From positions 1 to 17,813 of the forward strand of contig WTXI01000537.1 of NCBI GenBank assembly GCA_022376515.1: a stretch of DNA of 17,813 nt, given 5' to 3'. Of the stretch, positions 8,481-17,813 are shown piece after piece. Position 1 is the first letter of the stretch, and each line of letters begins with the position of its first letter. The notes under the pieces are model-generated. The model saw only the letters and a list, made by a program, of their open reading frames with translations, did no database searches and was not told the origin of the DNA. A program made the translations under genes and the position numbers. Origin of the DNA: Lactifluus volemus. Taxonomy: Eukaryota > Basidiomycota > Agaricomycetes > Russulales > Russulaceae.

Positions 8481-8946
8481 GGAATCGATACGCCTGCGAG
8501 TGCGTCATCTCGGCAGCATCAGAGCCGTTCTGCACACCGCGGTCTCGGCGCGTGTGGTATCACAAATAAAGACTCGGACCATATCGTGGCAGTGTCCCAC
8601 TCTGTTTTCGACGTGTACCCGTGAGTATCCCTGGAGTCTAGTCAATGGCTTCACCTTTAAGCTAACTGAACGCCGTTCATCGTAGGGGTTACACTGGCGC
8701 TAATTCCAACGACAACCCTATCTGTGGTAAACAGATCCAGGCGAACTGCAAGTCATCTAATCTTCATCTCTATTCCATGTGCCGCTAACATCCTTTAAAA
8801 AAGACCAAGGGAAAAGCGTGATCGTCACCGTGACCGATCGATGCGTGTCATGCGATATGACTGATCTGGACTTCAGCCCGAGTGTGTTCAGGGAACTTGC
8901 TGATCCGTCGGTCGGTCGTATAGGTGTGACTTGGAGCTGGGTTTGA
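8481..8946 (+). CDS. RlpA/expansin-like double-psi beta-barrel protein, 5' part not identified
   Basis: Exons 8481-8620, 8686-8747 and 8804-8946 (introns 65 and 56 bp) join into one open frame of 114 codons ending in TGA at 8944-8946. Motifs: GLGACGITNKDSDHIVAVSH, the short GYTGANSNDNPICGKQI exon, then GKSVIVTVTDRCVSCDMTD, LDFSPSVFRELADPSVGRI and TWSWV. Cys residues in GACG, PICG and DRCVSC are those expected to pair in the barrel. Relatives are small secreted proteins of 110-150 aa; an RlpA-like protein of Rhizoctonia has been reported as a plant-interaction effector. A signal peptide would be in an upstream exon. A splice acceptor (TTACAG, 8475-8480) precedes the first exon, but upstream lies decayed COG3, and I find no convincing secretory start. 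The domain call is firm; the 5' end is missing or rearranged. Confidence 0.8.
8748..8803 (+). other. GC-AG intron in the double-psi barrel gene
   Basis: Donor GCAAGT, acceptor AAAAAG, 56 bp. Splicing here turns AAC T / AC CAA into Asn-Tyr-Gln and restores the family sequence QANYQGKSV. Without splicing the frame hits TAA at once. The donor otherwise fits the extended GYAAGT consensus well, as true GC donors do. Confidence 0.72.
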
Positions 8947-9234
8947 ACATCCTGCGACCAATGTATAGCTGTGGCAGTTTTGACAAATGTAACTGTTTTC
9001 CAAATCGAACGTACGCGAGATATCAGACTCGTATTGGCGTCTAGATGGCGTAACCCAGTGGTCGGGCCATGGCGGTTGAACCTCTGGACTGAATGAGTAG
9101 TGTCGGAACATTATTATCACTGAATTCTGCACGTCGAACGTTTCTCTGATCGCTTCTCATATCTGATCTAAGTCTTGGACTTACATACGACCTTATAGGA
9201 TAGTAATTATAGCAAGATCACATATAGTAAGTAG
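8947..9234. other. Intergenic region with no gene seen
   Basis: Lies between two convergent genes (double-psi barrel on plus, kinase-like on minus), so it should carry both 3' regions. The minus-strand open frame over 8848-9132 is antisense to the barrel exon and shows no conserved motif. Confidence 0.45.
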
Positions 9235-10503
9235 CTCGACGCACGACAGCAAGGAGGAAAGACATGCAGCAAAAACACAAAGGCTATGCTGTGGATCGGA
9301 ATGGCAGCTTTGCCACCAAAGAGGTAGCTAACGGTACGCCCCACTGTCCAACGGTCCTCCCACCCTCGCAAGCCAAATCTCATTGTCGCGAGCCATCCGA
9401 GAACGCAGCTTCCACGACCCAAGCTTTTCCGGGTCTCCGAAACTTGTTCACAACTTCTTCCATCGTGGTCGTGTTTCGGGTTGATTTTTGACCATCTTGG
9501 CGACGAGTGGCTTCATGAACTCCAATCCACGATATTTCTGATGTTACTGATCAAGGAGATTTTCCTCAAGGACAATGAAAAGTAAAACCTTGATGAAATG
9601 TGTTCGGATAAATTCTCCAAGGTAGTATACATCCGTATGATATGGGTTACAGGGCTCCTTTCGGGAGCTCGGTTTTCTTCATCACCAACAGGTCGCGGCA
9701 TGTCCAGTGGGTCCCATTAGCGGATCATATTGGTGAATGGGCGAAGCCGACGAGAACGTATCTCGTGGACGCTTGGTCCGCGAGTATCCTTTGCTGTGTG
9801 CTTGAGATCCCTACTTCGCTTCGTGTTTACAGGATGGAAAGATTCGGGATACATGTTTGATGGTCAAGCATGATACTATCCCGTGTGAAGTCCCTAATGC
9901 GTGTCAATGTTTGAATAAAGGACATAAGTACCAGATATACCGATGGGCAACATTGTTCTGGTGCATGAATCGTAACCCTTGTAACTTATGATAAGATTCA
10001 TACCGTTTCAGAGCATCGGAGACCAACTCGCAAATTTGCGAAAAAAACTGACAATTCTCCGTACGTTGGAGGGAGGATCGTCAAATGGAGCAGAAGGGGT
10101 GTACCATGATGAGAGGATCATTTGGCCATCAAGTTGATCTCATGCAGTAATTGTGCACAGTGGTTTTCGGGCGGGAGACTCGGAAGAATTCTATTTATCC
10201 GGAGTTCGTTTGAAGCCTCTTCCGAGCCATTGACGACCTTCTTCAATATAACATATTTCCATCAGAGTCTGAGTTGCATCATGCACAAATTTGCCTGAAA
10301 AATGTTGAGAAGAAGCGCCTGGGATCATAAATATAGCCGACCGATTGGATTAGACCATCTTCATAGTCAAACCATTGCTTTTCGCCACGAATCCATCCAA
10401 ACCATCGCTTTTTGTTACCCACGATGGCCGCCAGTCGGGTCGTAGCGGGTCGAGCTTGTACCGCAGTCTCCAGCTTCTGTACCGTTCGACCCACAGATTT
10501 CAT
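9235..10503 (-). pseudogene. Decayed fungal protein-kinase-like gene
   Basis: Read on the minus strand in shifting frames. From MKSVGRTVQKLETAVQ (ATG at 10503): WFDYEDGLIQSVGYIYD, the beta-3 strand YVILKKVV with its Lys near 10238-10243, EEASNELRINRIL (helix C), the catalytic loop GLRFMHQNNVAHRY (9937-9945 encode His-Arg-Tyr), NMYPESFHP, YVLVGFAHS in the DFG position, GDEENRAPE (the APE motif near 9660-9668), HTDVYYLGEFIRTHFI, GLEFMKPLVAKMV, and SWKLRSRMARDNEIW. The order and spacing are those of the kinase-like family common in agaricomycete genomes. The HRD aspartate reads Tyr and the DFG aspartate is not found. Several in-frame stops and shifts separate the blocks. It cannot make an active kinase. 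End approximate. Confidence 0.68.
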
Positions 10504-10997
10504 GGCGCGTCAGATTTTTTTTCGGTCGATCGTCAAACGCTTCGGAAATTCTTCTTCTTGGACATTGGAAATGCAAGTAACGCGAAAGTCGAAACTTGGG
10601 TCCAAGTACTAGTACAAGGACACAGCCTGACAACGTGTACTTATAGCATGATCGTTGGCGCTTTGTCCGTATGAGGCTAGTTGCATTGATGTACAACTAG
10701 CTCTGCATCAGATCCTGCTTTTTTTCGCACAGCCTCTTCTCTGCAGCGCACGAAATTACACTCCACACAGCACTAGTTGGGAGCAGCAGTAGAAAGTGCA
10801 CGGGTAGGTGGACAGACGCGATCACGTGCCCACGTTTGAAATGAGACGCGTCACGGTTCATGATATTTGTAGTCTCAAGTTTTGTTCCCTACACGTCAAC
10901 GCCAGCCCGAATGACCGCTAGGCGCAGTCTTTCGCACACAACAAGTGCAGAGCTTCTGTTGCTAAAATCAATAGGCTCTTACGACCGCTTCGAATAA
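10504..10997. promoter_or_regulatory. Divergent intergenic region between kinase-like gene and unrecognised gene
   Basis: 494 bp between the putative starts at 10503 (minus) and 10998 (plus). Holds a CACGTG hexamer at 10823-10828 and a T-rich run at 10512-10523 that is A-rich upstream of the kinase start. No TATA box stands out. Short open frames on both strands overlap here but show no conserved motif. Confidence 0.35.
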
Positions 10998-13004
10998 ATG
11001 TGCGATCCTGGCTCCGCAACATCCCGCTCTTCTGGCTCAGGACACCCATCATTTACGGATCCAGCATTCTCCATCTCTAGAACTCGCATTCCGCCTTCGT
11101 TGATGTATTGCGCGATCCGAAACTTGTCATCTCGCGCGCATCAGGAAAGCGGTTCTTGGATGCCCTGGCACGTCAAATTTACGCCGTAACGAATGCGTAT
11201 CGTAATGTGGTAGAGACGGCTTGCGAAACGATGTTTCGGAAGCTGTCCAGGAGTTCTATCCCTGACAGATATCTGTGCGGCGTCGGTGGTTGGAACATTC
11301 AGCGGAGGTTGCACGTGGCCTGGACACGCTAGAAGAACAGATGAAGCCGAGGAGACGCCCTCGTCGATGAGCTGTACGAGTCCGTTCCTGTGCGGTTTCG
11401 AAGGTGTGTCGCGTCCAATTTGTAGAATCGTAATGGCCACCGATGTCTCATGCCCGCAGGTGGACCCTCGTTGCGCACGCGACATCCATCATTGTCGACA
11501 CCTGCCCTAGTCACCCCATGTTGATGCTCAGTCTTCTTGGCGTAGCCTTGGCCCATGGTCTTCTGACTGAATCCAAGACCTTTCTCCGCCTATTCCTCAC
11601 TGCCCTGGTACGATCCCCACGCCCCGGCGTTCCACCCGCTATCGCCCATCCATTGTATCCTTCGTATCTCGTTGAACTTTGCTTTGAATGGACCCACTGG
11701 CTCTGAAGCCCCGCGCCGGAGCATTTACGCATCGGGCTTTTGTAGCAGTGACATTAGAAGTCCTCATGGAGCACGGCCCTGCAACGGCATGGACATGCAA
11801 ATCGATCACCCGTCTCGCGCAACTGCTTCGCACCCGAGATTTCGGATGTTTCCTCAGCTTCTTGCACGGGTTAATCGAGACGCTGACCGCGCCGCCTCTG
11901 CACATGGCACATATGGACCGGGACGAGAGCCTTGCATTATTTGCTCGGCTGGCAAAATGGACGGGCGTTATCACTTCGGACTTTTTCCCAGTTAGAGATG
12001 GACGAGACGTCGGCGAGGCGCACCACCACACTGCGGACCAATTCTACTCGATCGTTGAAATTCTCGTCTCTGCTTATGATGCGGGCCTGCATCGATCTAC
12101 CATCAACGATAGGACCGATTCTGATCCGCGATCCACAGACGGCATTCGTCGGCGCGGCTATCCACTGTCTCTCAGCCCGCTCTTCCTACCTACGGTGAAC
12201 GCTCGGCATCAAAACGCCATCCTCGCGCTCCTACGCGACGTCCGCCGAAATCGTCAACCTTTGATGACGCCTCACTCGCCGGGCGGCCCATCGCACAATT
12301 ACGCGTCTTGGCGGGGGCCTCCGCTCGCACATCTCCGTGCATTAGAACCGCGTTCTGGCGGGGCGCTCTCGAGCAGTCCTTGCGCAAGGGCGAGCTTTCG
12401 GGCGTGTTGAAGGCCATGCACGATGCACTCATGGAGGCGGTTGAGCGAGAACAGGGAGGAGGACGGCCGTGACGCGGTTGGGAATTGGGTGAGCAAAACT
12501 TCGACGTCGAGATCGCCCCGAGAAAGCGAGCACGACGCAAGTCCGAGATGGCGCCGAGTAGGGATCATCGGTGTGGCAGCGACGGCGGCGGGTACCTTCG
12601 CCCTGCAGCTCAACATCCATATCCACCGCCTCAACGCCATTTCTATCGTCCGCTTCGTCGTCGTCGTCGTTTTCCGCACGGTCATCGCTCTCGGGTCTCC
12701 GGTACCGGGGGAGGTATTAGGGGAGATGGTAGGGTTATCTGAGGATGAGGGTGAGGAGACAAGTCGTAGTGCGTATGCAGTACCGTTCGTCAAATTCAAG
12801 TCGGTACTTGCGGATGCGCTCAAGACGCGAATGGATCTCAAGGCGGAGCGGCGTCGCGCTTCGCTACGCGCTGAATTGGTACGTGACCGCGGTCATTCGG
12901 TGTCGTTGGAAAGGGGGAACGATAGCGAAGAAGAAGAAGCGGTCCGCGCTCTGCCGAGTGAGGGCGATGTCTTGGATATGTTTGCCTACGATGGCCACTT
13001 TTGA
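10998..13004 (+). CDS. Unrecognised gene, probably nuclear alpha-helical protein, frame-broken
   Basis: I do not recognise the family. Coding-like blocks run in order on the plus strand in different frames: a Ser-rich start MCDPGSATSRSSGSG (10998), FVDVLRDPKLVISRASGKRF, DALARQIYAVTNAYRNVVE, a likely intron from about 11402 to 11460, GVALAHGLLTESKTFLRLFL, YLVELCFEWTHWL, then from 11704 HRAFVAVTLEVLMEHGPATA, LLRTRDFGCFLSFLHGLIE, ALFARLAKWTGVITSDFFPV, ADQFYSIVEILVSAYDAGL, AFVGAAIHCLSARSSYL, IAQLRVLAGASA, AFWRGALEQSLRKGELSGVL, AMHDALMEAVERE, a basic cluster APRKRARRKSEM (about 12512-12550), and a charged tail with EEEE ending at a stop near 13002. Repeated amphipathic helices suggest a HEAT-like or scaffold protein; the basic cluster suggests a nuclear location. 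At least five frame changes are needed, some possibly introns. The region is GC-rich compared with its neighbours. Confidence 0.5.
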
Positions 13005-13488
13005 GCCTACAGCTCACTATAATACGATCTTATATAGGCTTAGGCACATCAGTGGGCTCACCGCTGTAAGTTACGAATGGCGGTGGGAGAGCATCGGCAA
13101 AAGCTCGGGAGTGATCGACGGGATCATATGATGCAATAATATGAGCTATCTGCACCAGCACTGCGGCGCAGCACACGGTGTAGGGGAAAGGCGGGCGAAT
13201 AGTAGACGGGCAATCAAAAACCGTCAATACGCCGGATCGGCCGTAAAACAAAGTGAGGACCACAAATTTCACGCAGGTAAGTCGTGGCCACGTCTGTCTG
13301 GTCTACCATCGGGAGAGGTAATTGCACCCACATAGTGATCACTGCAATATACTATATGCCGATATGTGCGGAGGTATATCATCGTAGGTGATGCAATTGC
13401 GTGATAGCCGTGATAGTGCTTCGCGTGATACGTAGAATAGCAGGATCAGCGGACCGGCGCTGCCGAACAGTTTAGAACACGATCCACC
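13005..13488. promoter_or_regulatory. Upstream region of the small gene, with GTGATA repeats
   Basis: Mostly non-coding. Just before the small gene, GTGATA occurs at 13401-13406, 13410-13415 and 13425-13430; the first two continue as TGATAG, which fits the WGATAR site of fungal GATA factors. TATATAGG near 13032 follows the stop of the upstream gene. The remaining open frames here show no conserved motif. Confidence 0.35.
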
Positions 13489-13794
13489 ATGTCGTCCAAG
13501 GACAAGGCCAAGGCGCCGACAAACCCCCTCAGTCTTGAGGATACGCTGCGTGACCTCGCAATATTACGCACATCCGATGTCGACCTCGCCGCCATTCTCG
13601 CATCGACGATGCCTGCGCCGAGCGCAGCCTCTCCGACCGCGGTGGACACATCGGTCGCGCGTTCGTACGAATTTGTACAAGCGGCCCGCGGCGCGATCAA
13701 AATCAAAAATAGGGGAGTCGTGGAAGCTCAGGGGGGGCGCGTGAATGTTGTGAGGGGCAAGCTGGAGGACGTTCTGGAGGGACTCGATACGTGA
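13489..13794 (+). CDS. Small intact protein of unknown function (101 aa)
   Basis: A single uninterrupted frame from ATG at 13489 to TGA at 13792-13794. The start has a good context (GATCCACCATGTC). The product begins with a hydrophilic Lys-rich tail, then a helix (SLEDTLRDLAILRTSDVDL), an Ala/Pro/Ser-rich linker, and a second helical part (SYEFVQAARGAIKI, then VRGKLEDVLEGL). No signal peptide, membrane segment or metal-binding motif. The layout of two short helices with heptad-like leucines resembles small coiled-coil adaptor subunits (BLOC-1-like), but that is only a resemblance. It has no intron and no lesion, unlike almost every other gene in the window. Likely expressed from its own promoter. 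Confidence 0.65.
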   Translation: MSSKDKAKAPTNPLSLEDTLRDLAILRTSDVDLAAILASTMPAPSAASPTAVDTSVARSYEFVQAARGAIKIKNRGVVEAQGGRVNVVRGKLEDVLEGLDT

Positions 13795-14445
13795 AAGAGA
13801 CCGCATGATCCGTAAACCTTGTCAACATGCTGTCACCTTTCGTGCCTTCCGTGCACAGCATTGACGTGCACAAATGCAGGACTTTCAGATACGACCGGAC
13901 ACTTGACTTGATAAAGGAAAAAGGATGAGGTGGCAAGTCGGCCTTGGCTTGTATACTTTTAGCGTCGGCTCACGGCTTAGATAGGTTTCTAGGCAATGAT
14001 GCCGCGTGTTTTAAATTTTCTCTATTTGTTGCGTCAAATTTTGGAGTCAAATTTCATTTCCTAGCCACGAGGCTACCTCGAGGCGTCCTGGTATCTACCG
14101 TAGTACTAACGTGTGCTTGGCATCCCGTATCAAATCTGATCCACATGTTGAGGGTGAGGCTGCGGACCAGGTGATGGCATGACCATCAGGACGCGAAAGC
14201 ATGTGTAGCGTCGTCGTCGGGATCGATAAGGGCGGGTTAGGGCAGTCACTGACAGTGTGGACGGGCGCGGGATAATAATAAATTTGGTCTCGGAGCTTAT
14301 AATAAGCGCGTGGTCGACGCGCTCAACCCTCTCACTCACGCGCCTCTTGGCCGCATACATCCTTCTAGTAACCCCCATTTTTCTTCTCTCATTCGCTTTT
14401 TTCTCTCTTTTATCACGCTTTGACGATAATCTTGCGACGATATTG
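13795..14445. promoter_or_regulatory. Intergenic region and promoter of the ABC transporter gene
   Basis: The first half is the 3' region of the small gene and has nothing recognisable apart from AT-rich tracts around 14010-14060. A TATAATAA element lies at 14298-14305, followed by a pyrimidine-rich tract at 14372-14414, just ahead of the likely start codons at 14446 and 14452. This is the usual layout of a fungal promoter and leader. Confidence 0.5.
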
Positions 14446-17400
14446 ATGACCATGTTCGCGACTTCCACCGTCGCGATCAACACCCACTTTTCATACTCAG
14501 AATACTATCCCCTTCACTCGTCCTACTCGCAACTATCTCTCTCATCACTATCCGACCGTTGCCACCATCATCACCCTCTCCGATAACTTCTGTCGTCGTT
14601 GCTGCTCGTATCCCCCGTCGTGCTGTGATCTTATCATGTCTCTCTTTTTCTTCTTTTACCTATCTTCTTGATGGTCTTGCTTTTGTCCTATATGCTGTCA
14701 TAAACAAATACTGGCCTCAGCAAACAGGCATAGATATCAATGCTCTTATCGGTCTCGTTGGCATTTGCCGGTCTGGCCGCCTTGGGAAGCTGGAAGGATG
14801 TCAATGGCGTTGATGTCTGGTCCCTCAAGCGTCTCAAGATTGCCATCTTTCTTTCCCTCGCCCTCGACCCTGGCGCAGGCCGTTCTTTATGGAATCTCGA
14901 TGCCCAAAGACAGTGCGCAACTTTCATTTTACGCCCCTTCTCATCAGAGCTTAGCGCGCGCCCCCGCGCCATCTTGACAGGCTTCCTCCATCCTTACCCA
15001 TTTCCGTACGACATTCAAATCCTACTTCACCTGACCTTCCCCCTTTTGCGCATTCTTCTTCTTGTCCCATTATTCTTCGCTTTGATCAATCCCGTTGTTA
15101 CGTATACCACAGTTACATCCGGCGAGGTAGTTGAGGATGCGCCCATCTCAACTTCCCTTCTTCTCCCCCCAGAAGAAGGTATCAACACTTCTACCGGTCT
15201 CGCTGTTGGTACGGCCGATGGTAGCAAGTATGGCACTTTCCCTAGTACTGCATCTGCCGCAGCTTCGAGGCAGACCACACGTCCTCCATCACCTGATCGC
15301 GGTGGGACCAAGGTTCAGGTACTGCTTACGCCATCTTCATATATGCAGCGTGCTCATCTCATTTCCGTAGTCATCGCCCGACAATGAGGTTGACCTTGAT
15401 CCTTCCTGGAATGAATTGTTCAGACGTTTACGTCGTATCACACCCTACCTCTGGCCAAAGAAAAGTCGTCCCCTCCAGCTCATTGCGGTGTGTCCTGACT
15501 CCATTTCCACTGGACTGCGTTCTCGTTCTATAACTTTTTTCCCAGCTTTTCTGCGTTCTCATACTCGTCCTCGGCCGATTCGTGAACCTCGCGGTCCCTT
15601 TCCTGCTTGCACGACTCATATCCATCTTTGAAGGGGGTATTAAGCTCTCACCTTGGCCATATCTTCTTGGCTATGTCGGTCTGCGCTTCCTCCAGAGCAG
15701 TGGCGGGCTCCCTGCGCTCCGCGATGTATGTTGGACTCATTCAATCTTCTTCCTCACAATGTTCATTTCAACTTGTGTTGGGTAGGCACTCTGGATCCCG
15801 TCATGCAATATTCGGATCGCGGTACGCAGGATGAATGTTTAACGTGAGCTGAATACCGATTCCTTTCTCTAGAAATGTCATCACTATCATTCAACCACCT
15901 CCTCAATCTCTCCTTCGCATGGCACACCCGCCGCAAAAACTGGTGAAGTACTCCGTATCCTCGACCGTGGCGCTGCGATCAACAACACCTTTGAAGTATT
16001 GGCGCCCCATGTCTTTATCTGATACCAGTAGCGCTTATCCATGCCTGGCAGCTTGTGTTATTTTCCCGTGATTCCGACGTTTATCGATATCGTGGTGGCA
16101 CTTGTCGTGTTCACTCTCACGCTTGACTGGATGCTTACCGTCGTCATGTTCTTCGTCATGCTTGCGTATGGTGCGTATCGAGGTATTTTGACGATTTTCA
16201 TACACCACCAATTCAAACTCCATTTAGTCGTGGCTAGCATCCTGCTTACACAACGACGTACAAGATTGCGGCGCGCTATGAACGATCGGGATGCGGTGCG
16301 TCGATATACTTTCACTTAGTTATGCCTTCTGAATTATAGCACTAGATTACACGTGCGATTCACACTGACTGTCTTCTTAACTATGAGACGGTCAAGTATT
16401 TCAATGGTGAAGAACATGAAAGTGAGCGCTATTGCGACTCTATCAGGAAGTACCAAAAGCTCGAGTACCGCGTCATTAGTGAGTGTCATCGATAGAACTC
16501 TCTAGTATTGTCGCGCTGACCCGCGTGTCACAGCTGCGATGAATCTACTTAACTTGGTCCAAAATCTTATTATTGTAGGCTTTCTGCGCATGACATTTCC
16601 CCCAGTTGAATAACAACTTTTGTTCTAGACCGTCGGACTACTGGTCGGTTCCATGATCGTCGCGCGACGAGTGGTCAATGGCCAGCTAGACACCAGTGAC
16701 TTTGTGTTCTTTGTCACGTACTTGGCTCAGGTAAGCGGCTTCGTTTGAGACGACTCGACAATGTTGACCTTGACATTTCTGTAGCTTTATGGCCCACTCA
16801 ATATGCTTGGATCTATCTATCGATCAATCCATCGGTCGTTAGTGGACGCAGAGAAACTACTCACGCTCCTCAATGAGTCGACCGACGTGAATGATAAACC
16901 TGGAGCACCTGACCTTCTCATTACTGACGGAGAGATCGAATTCGGTAGGCATTGCTGTTCCTCGCTTCCACTGATCAACTCAATGCATTTGCAGAAAATG
17001 TCAAGTTTACGTACGATGGGCGCAAACCTGCCCTACACGGAGTATCTTTCCGTGTTCCTAAAGGAGCATCAGTAGCCCTCGTCGGCGAGTCCGGCGCGGG
17101 CAAGTCGACTATCCTCCGCCTCTTGTACGATTCTATGACTTGAAGGAGGGTGAGGGCCGCATTTTAGTTGACGGGCAGGATATCCGCGACGTGACACAAG
17201 CAAGTTTGCGTAAGGCGATTGGCGTGGTCCCACAGGATGCCGTACTTTTCAATGCAAGTATAGGCTATAACATTGGGTGCGTATCTCTGATATCATCTCT
17301 GGCCCTGCGGCTCTAATGGTGAGCCTTGCAGCTATGGCAAGTTTGGGGCGAGCCCGGAAGAACTGGAGGAAGCGGCGACAGCGGCACAGATGCACGACCG

Positions 17401-17813
17401 CATCATGTCGTTCCCTGAAAATATGAGACTAAGGTTGGCGAACGCGGCATTCGACTCAGTGGAGGAGAGAAGCAGCGTGTGGCTATTGCGCGCACTCTGC
17501 TCAAGAATCCCCCTATATTGTTGCTTGACGAGGCCACCAGGTCTGTTTCATGCCCAAAATTGGCGGATCGATGGCTGATTGATACGTCACTATCAGCGCC
17601 CTAGACACTTCTACGGAACGTGACATCCAGAAAGCTCTGCAGAATCTGGTTCGCGGCCGTTCCTCGCTATCTATCGCCCACAGGCTTTCGGTGAGTCTAT
17701 TTCTGCGTCTGGAACACGGCATCTGACCTGCCTCGCTCTTTATAGACTATTGCCAATGCGGACTTGTGAGATATCCTTTTTCTGGCTTCCTTGACGTGTC
17801 CTCACTCATAGAA
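14446..17813 (+). CDS. HMT1/ABCB6-type ABC half transporter, 3' end outside window, frame-broken
   Basis: Vacuolar/organellar half transporters of this group (TMD0, six-helix TMD, one NBD) act as homodimers, moving heavy-metal or thiol conjugates. Exons: 14446-15318, 15371-15487, 15546-15725, 15786-15821, 15873-15995, 16052-16170, 16228-16295, 16346-16478, 16534-16574, 16629-16730, 16785-16944, 16995-17276, 17332-17540, 17597-17690, 17746-17765, then 17812 onward; introns 46-60 bp. Hydrophobic TMD0 to about 15120, then [59 protein letters not shown], Walker [10 protein letters not shown] (17084-17110), VVPQDAVLF, signature LSGGEKQR (17455-17478), Walker [13 protein letters not shown] (17515 on), H-loop SIAHRLS (17670-17690). 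TMD0 argues for HMT1 over ATM1. At least nine single-base shifts (near 14488, 14760, 14869, 14961, 15796, 15946, 16063, 17127, 17420), eight in homopolymers; no nonsense substitution. Probably sequence error or very young decay. Start uncertain: 14446 or 14452. Confidence 0.85.

Noticed and set aside
8848..9132. 94-codon minus-strand open frame
   Set aside because: It is largely antisense to the last double-psi barrel exon and has no conserved feature.
12299..12841. 180-codon minus-strand open frame
   Set aside because: It is antisense to the basic-cluster region of the unrecognised gene, caused by high GC content; composition is Ser/Thr/Pro-like noise.
14446..17500. Programmed frameshifting in the ABC gene
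   Set aside because: The shifts are many, in both directions and at ordinary homopolymers, with no slippery-site and structure pattern.

Overview
The window looks like nuclear DNA of a filamentous basidiomycete, most likely a Ceratobasidiaceae/Rhizoctonia-type fungus. The grounds are short exons split by introns of 49-71 bp with GT(R)NGT-like donors, CT-rich leaders before start codons, and a gene set of a GH15 glucoamylase, a Crinkler-type protein, a secreted double-psi beta-barrel (RlpA/expansin-like) protein and an HMT1-type ABC half transporter. The organism is an inference from gene content. No tRNA, rRNA, CRISPR array or intact transposon was recognised.

Layout, left to right: (1) GH15 glucoamylase, minus strand, 1-1282, its 3' part beyond the left edge; (2) about 1.3 kb without a recognisable gene; (3) ELP6 (Elongator subunit 6), minus strand, 2676-3579; (4) copy A of a decayed COG3 (conserved oligomeric Golgi subunit 3) 5' half, plus strand, 3751-4731; (5) a Crinkler-like gene with a possible PD-(D/E)XK nuclease-fold C-terminal domain, minus strand, 5003-6405, whose four exons join into one open frame of 407 codons; (6) copy B of the decayed COG3, plus strand, 6511 to about 8345, running straight into (7) the 3' exons of a double-psi beta-barrel gene, 8481-8946; (8) a decayed fungal protein-kinase-like gene, minus strand, about 9235-10503; (9) an unrecognised plus-strand gene, 10998-13004, frame-broken; (10) an intact small gene of 101 codons, 13489-13794; (11) an HMT1/ABCB6-type ABC half transporter, plus strand, from about 14446 and running off the right edge.

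The main structural point is that the two COG3 copies (about 0.95-0.98 kb of shared sequence) are direct repeats flanking the Crinkler-like gene. Both carry the same TAG in place of a conserved Trp codon and seem to lack the same internal segment, so COG3 was already a pseudogene when it was duplicated. Later each copy collected its own lesions.

Two kinds of damage must be kept apart. The COG3 copies and the kinase have nonsense codons, multi-base deletions and lost catalytic residues, which is real decay. The glucoamylase, ELP6 and ABC genes keep their exon-intron structure and protein similarity but carry single-base indels, nearly all inside short homopolymers. That pattern fits uncorrected sequencing or assembly error as well as it fits recent pseudogenisation. 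The genes do not form a pathway. The region reads as a mixture of housekeeping genes or gene copies with effector- and carbohydrate-enzyme-like genes, with signs of local rearrangement.
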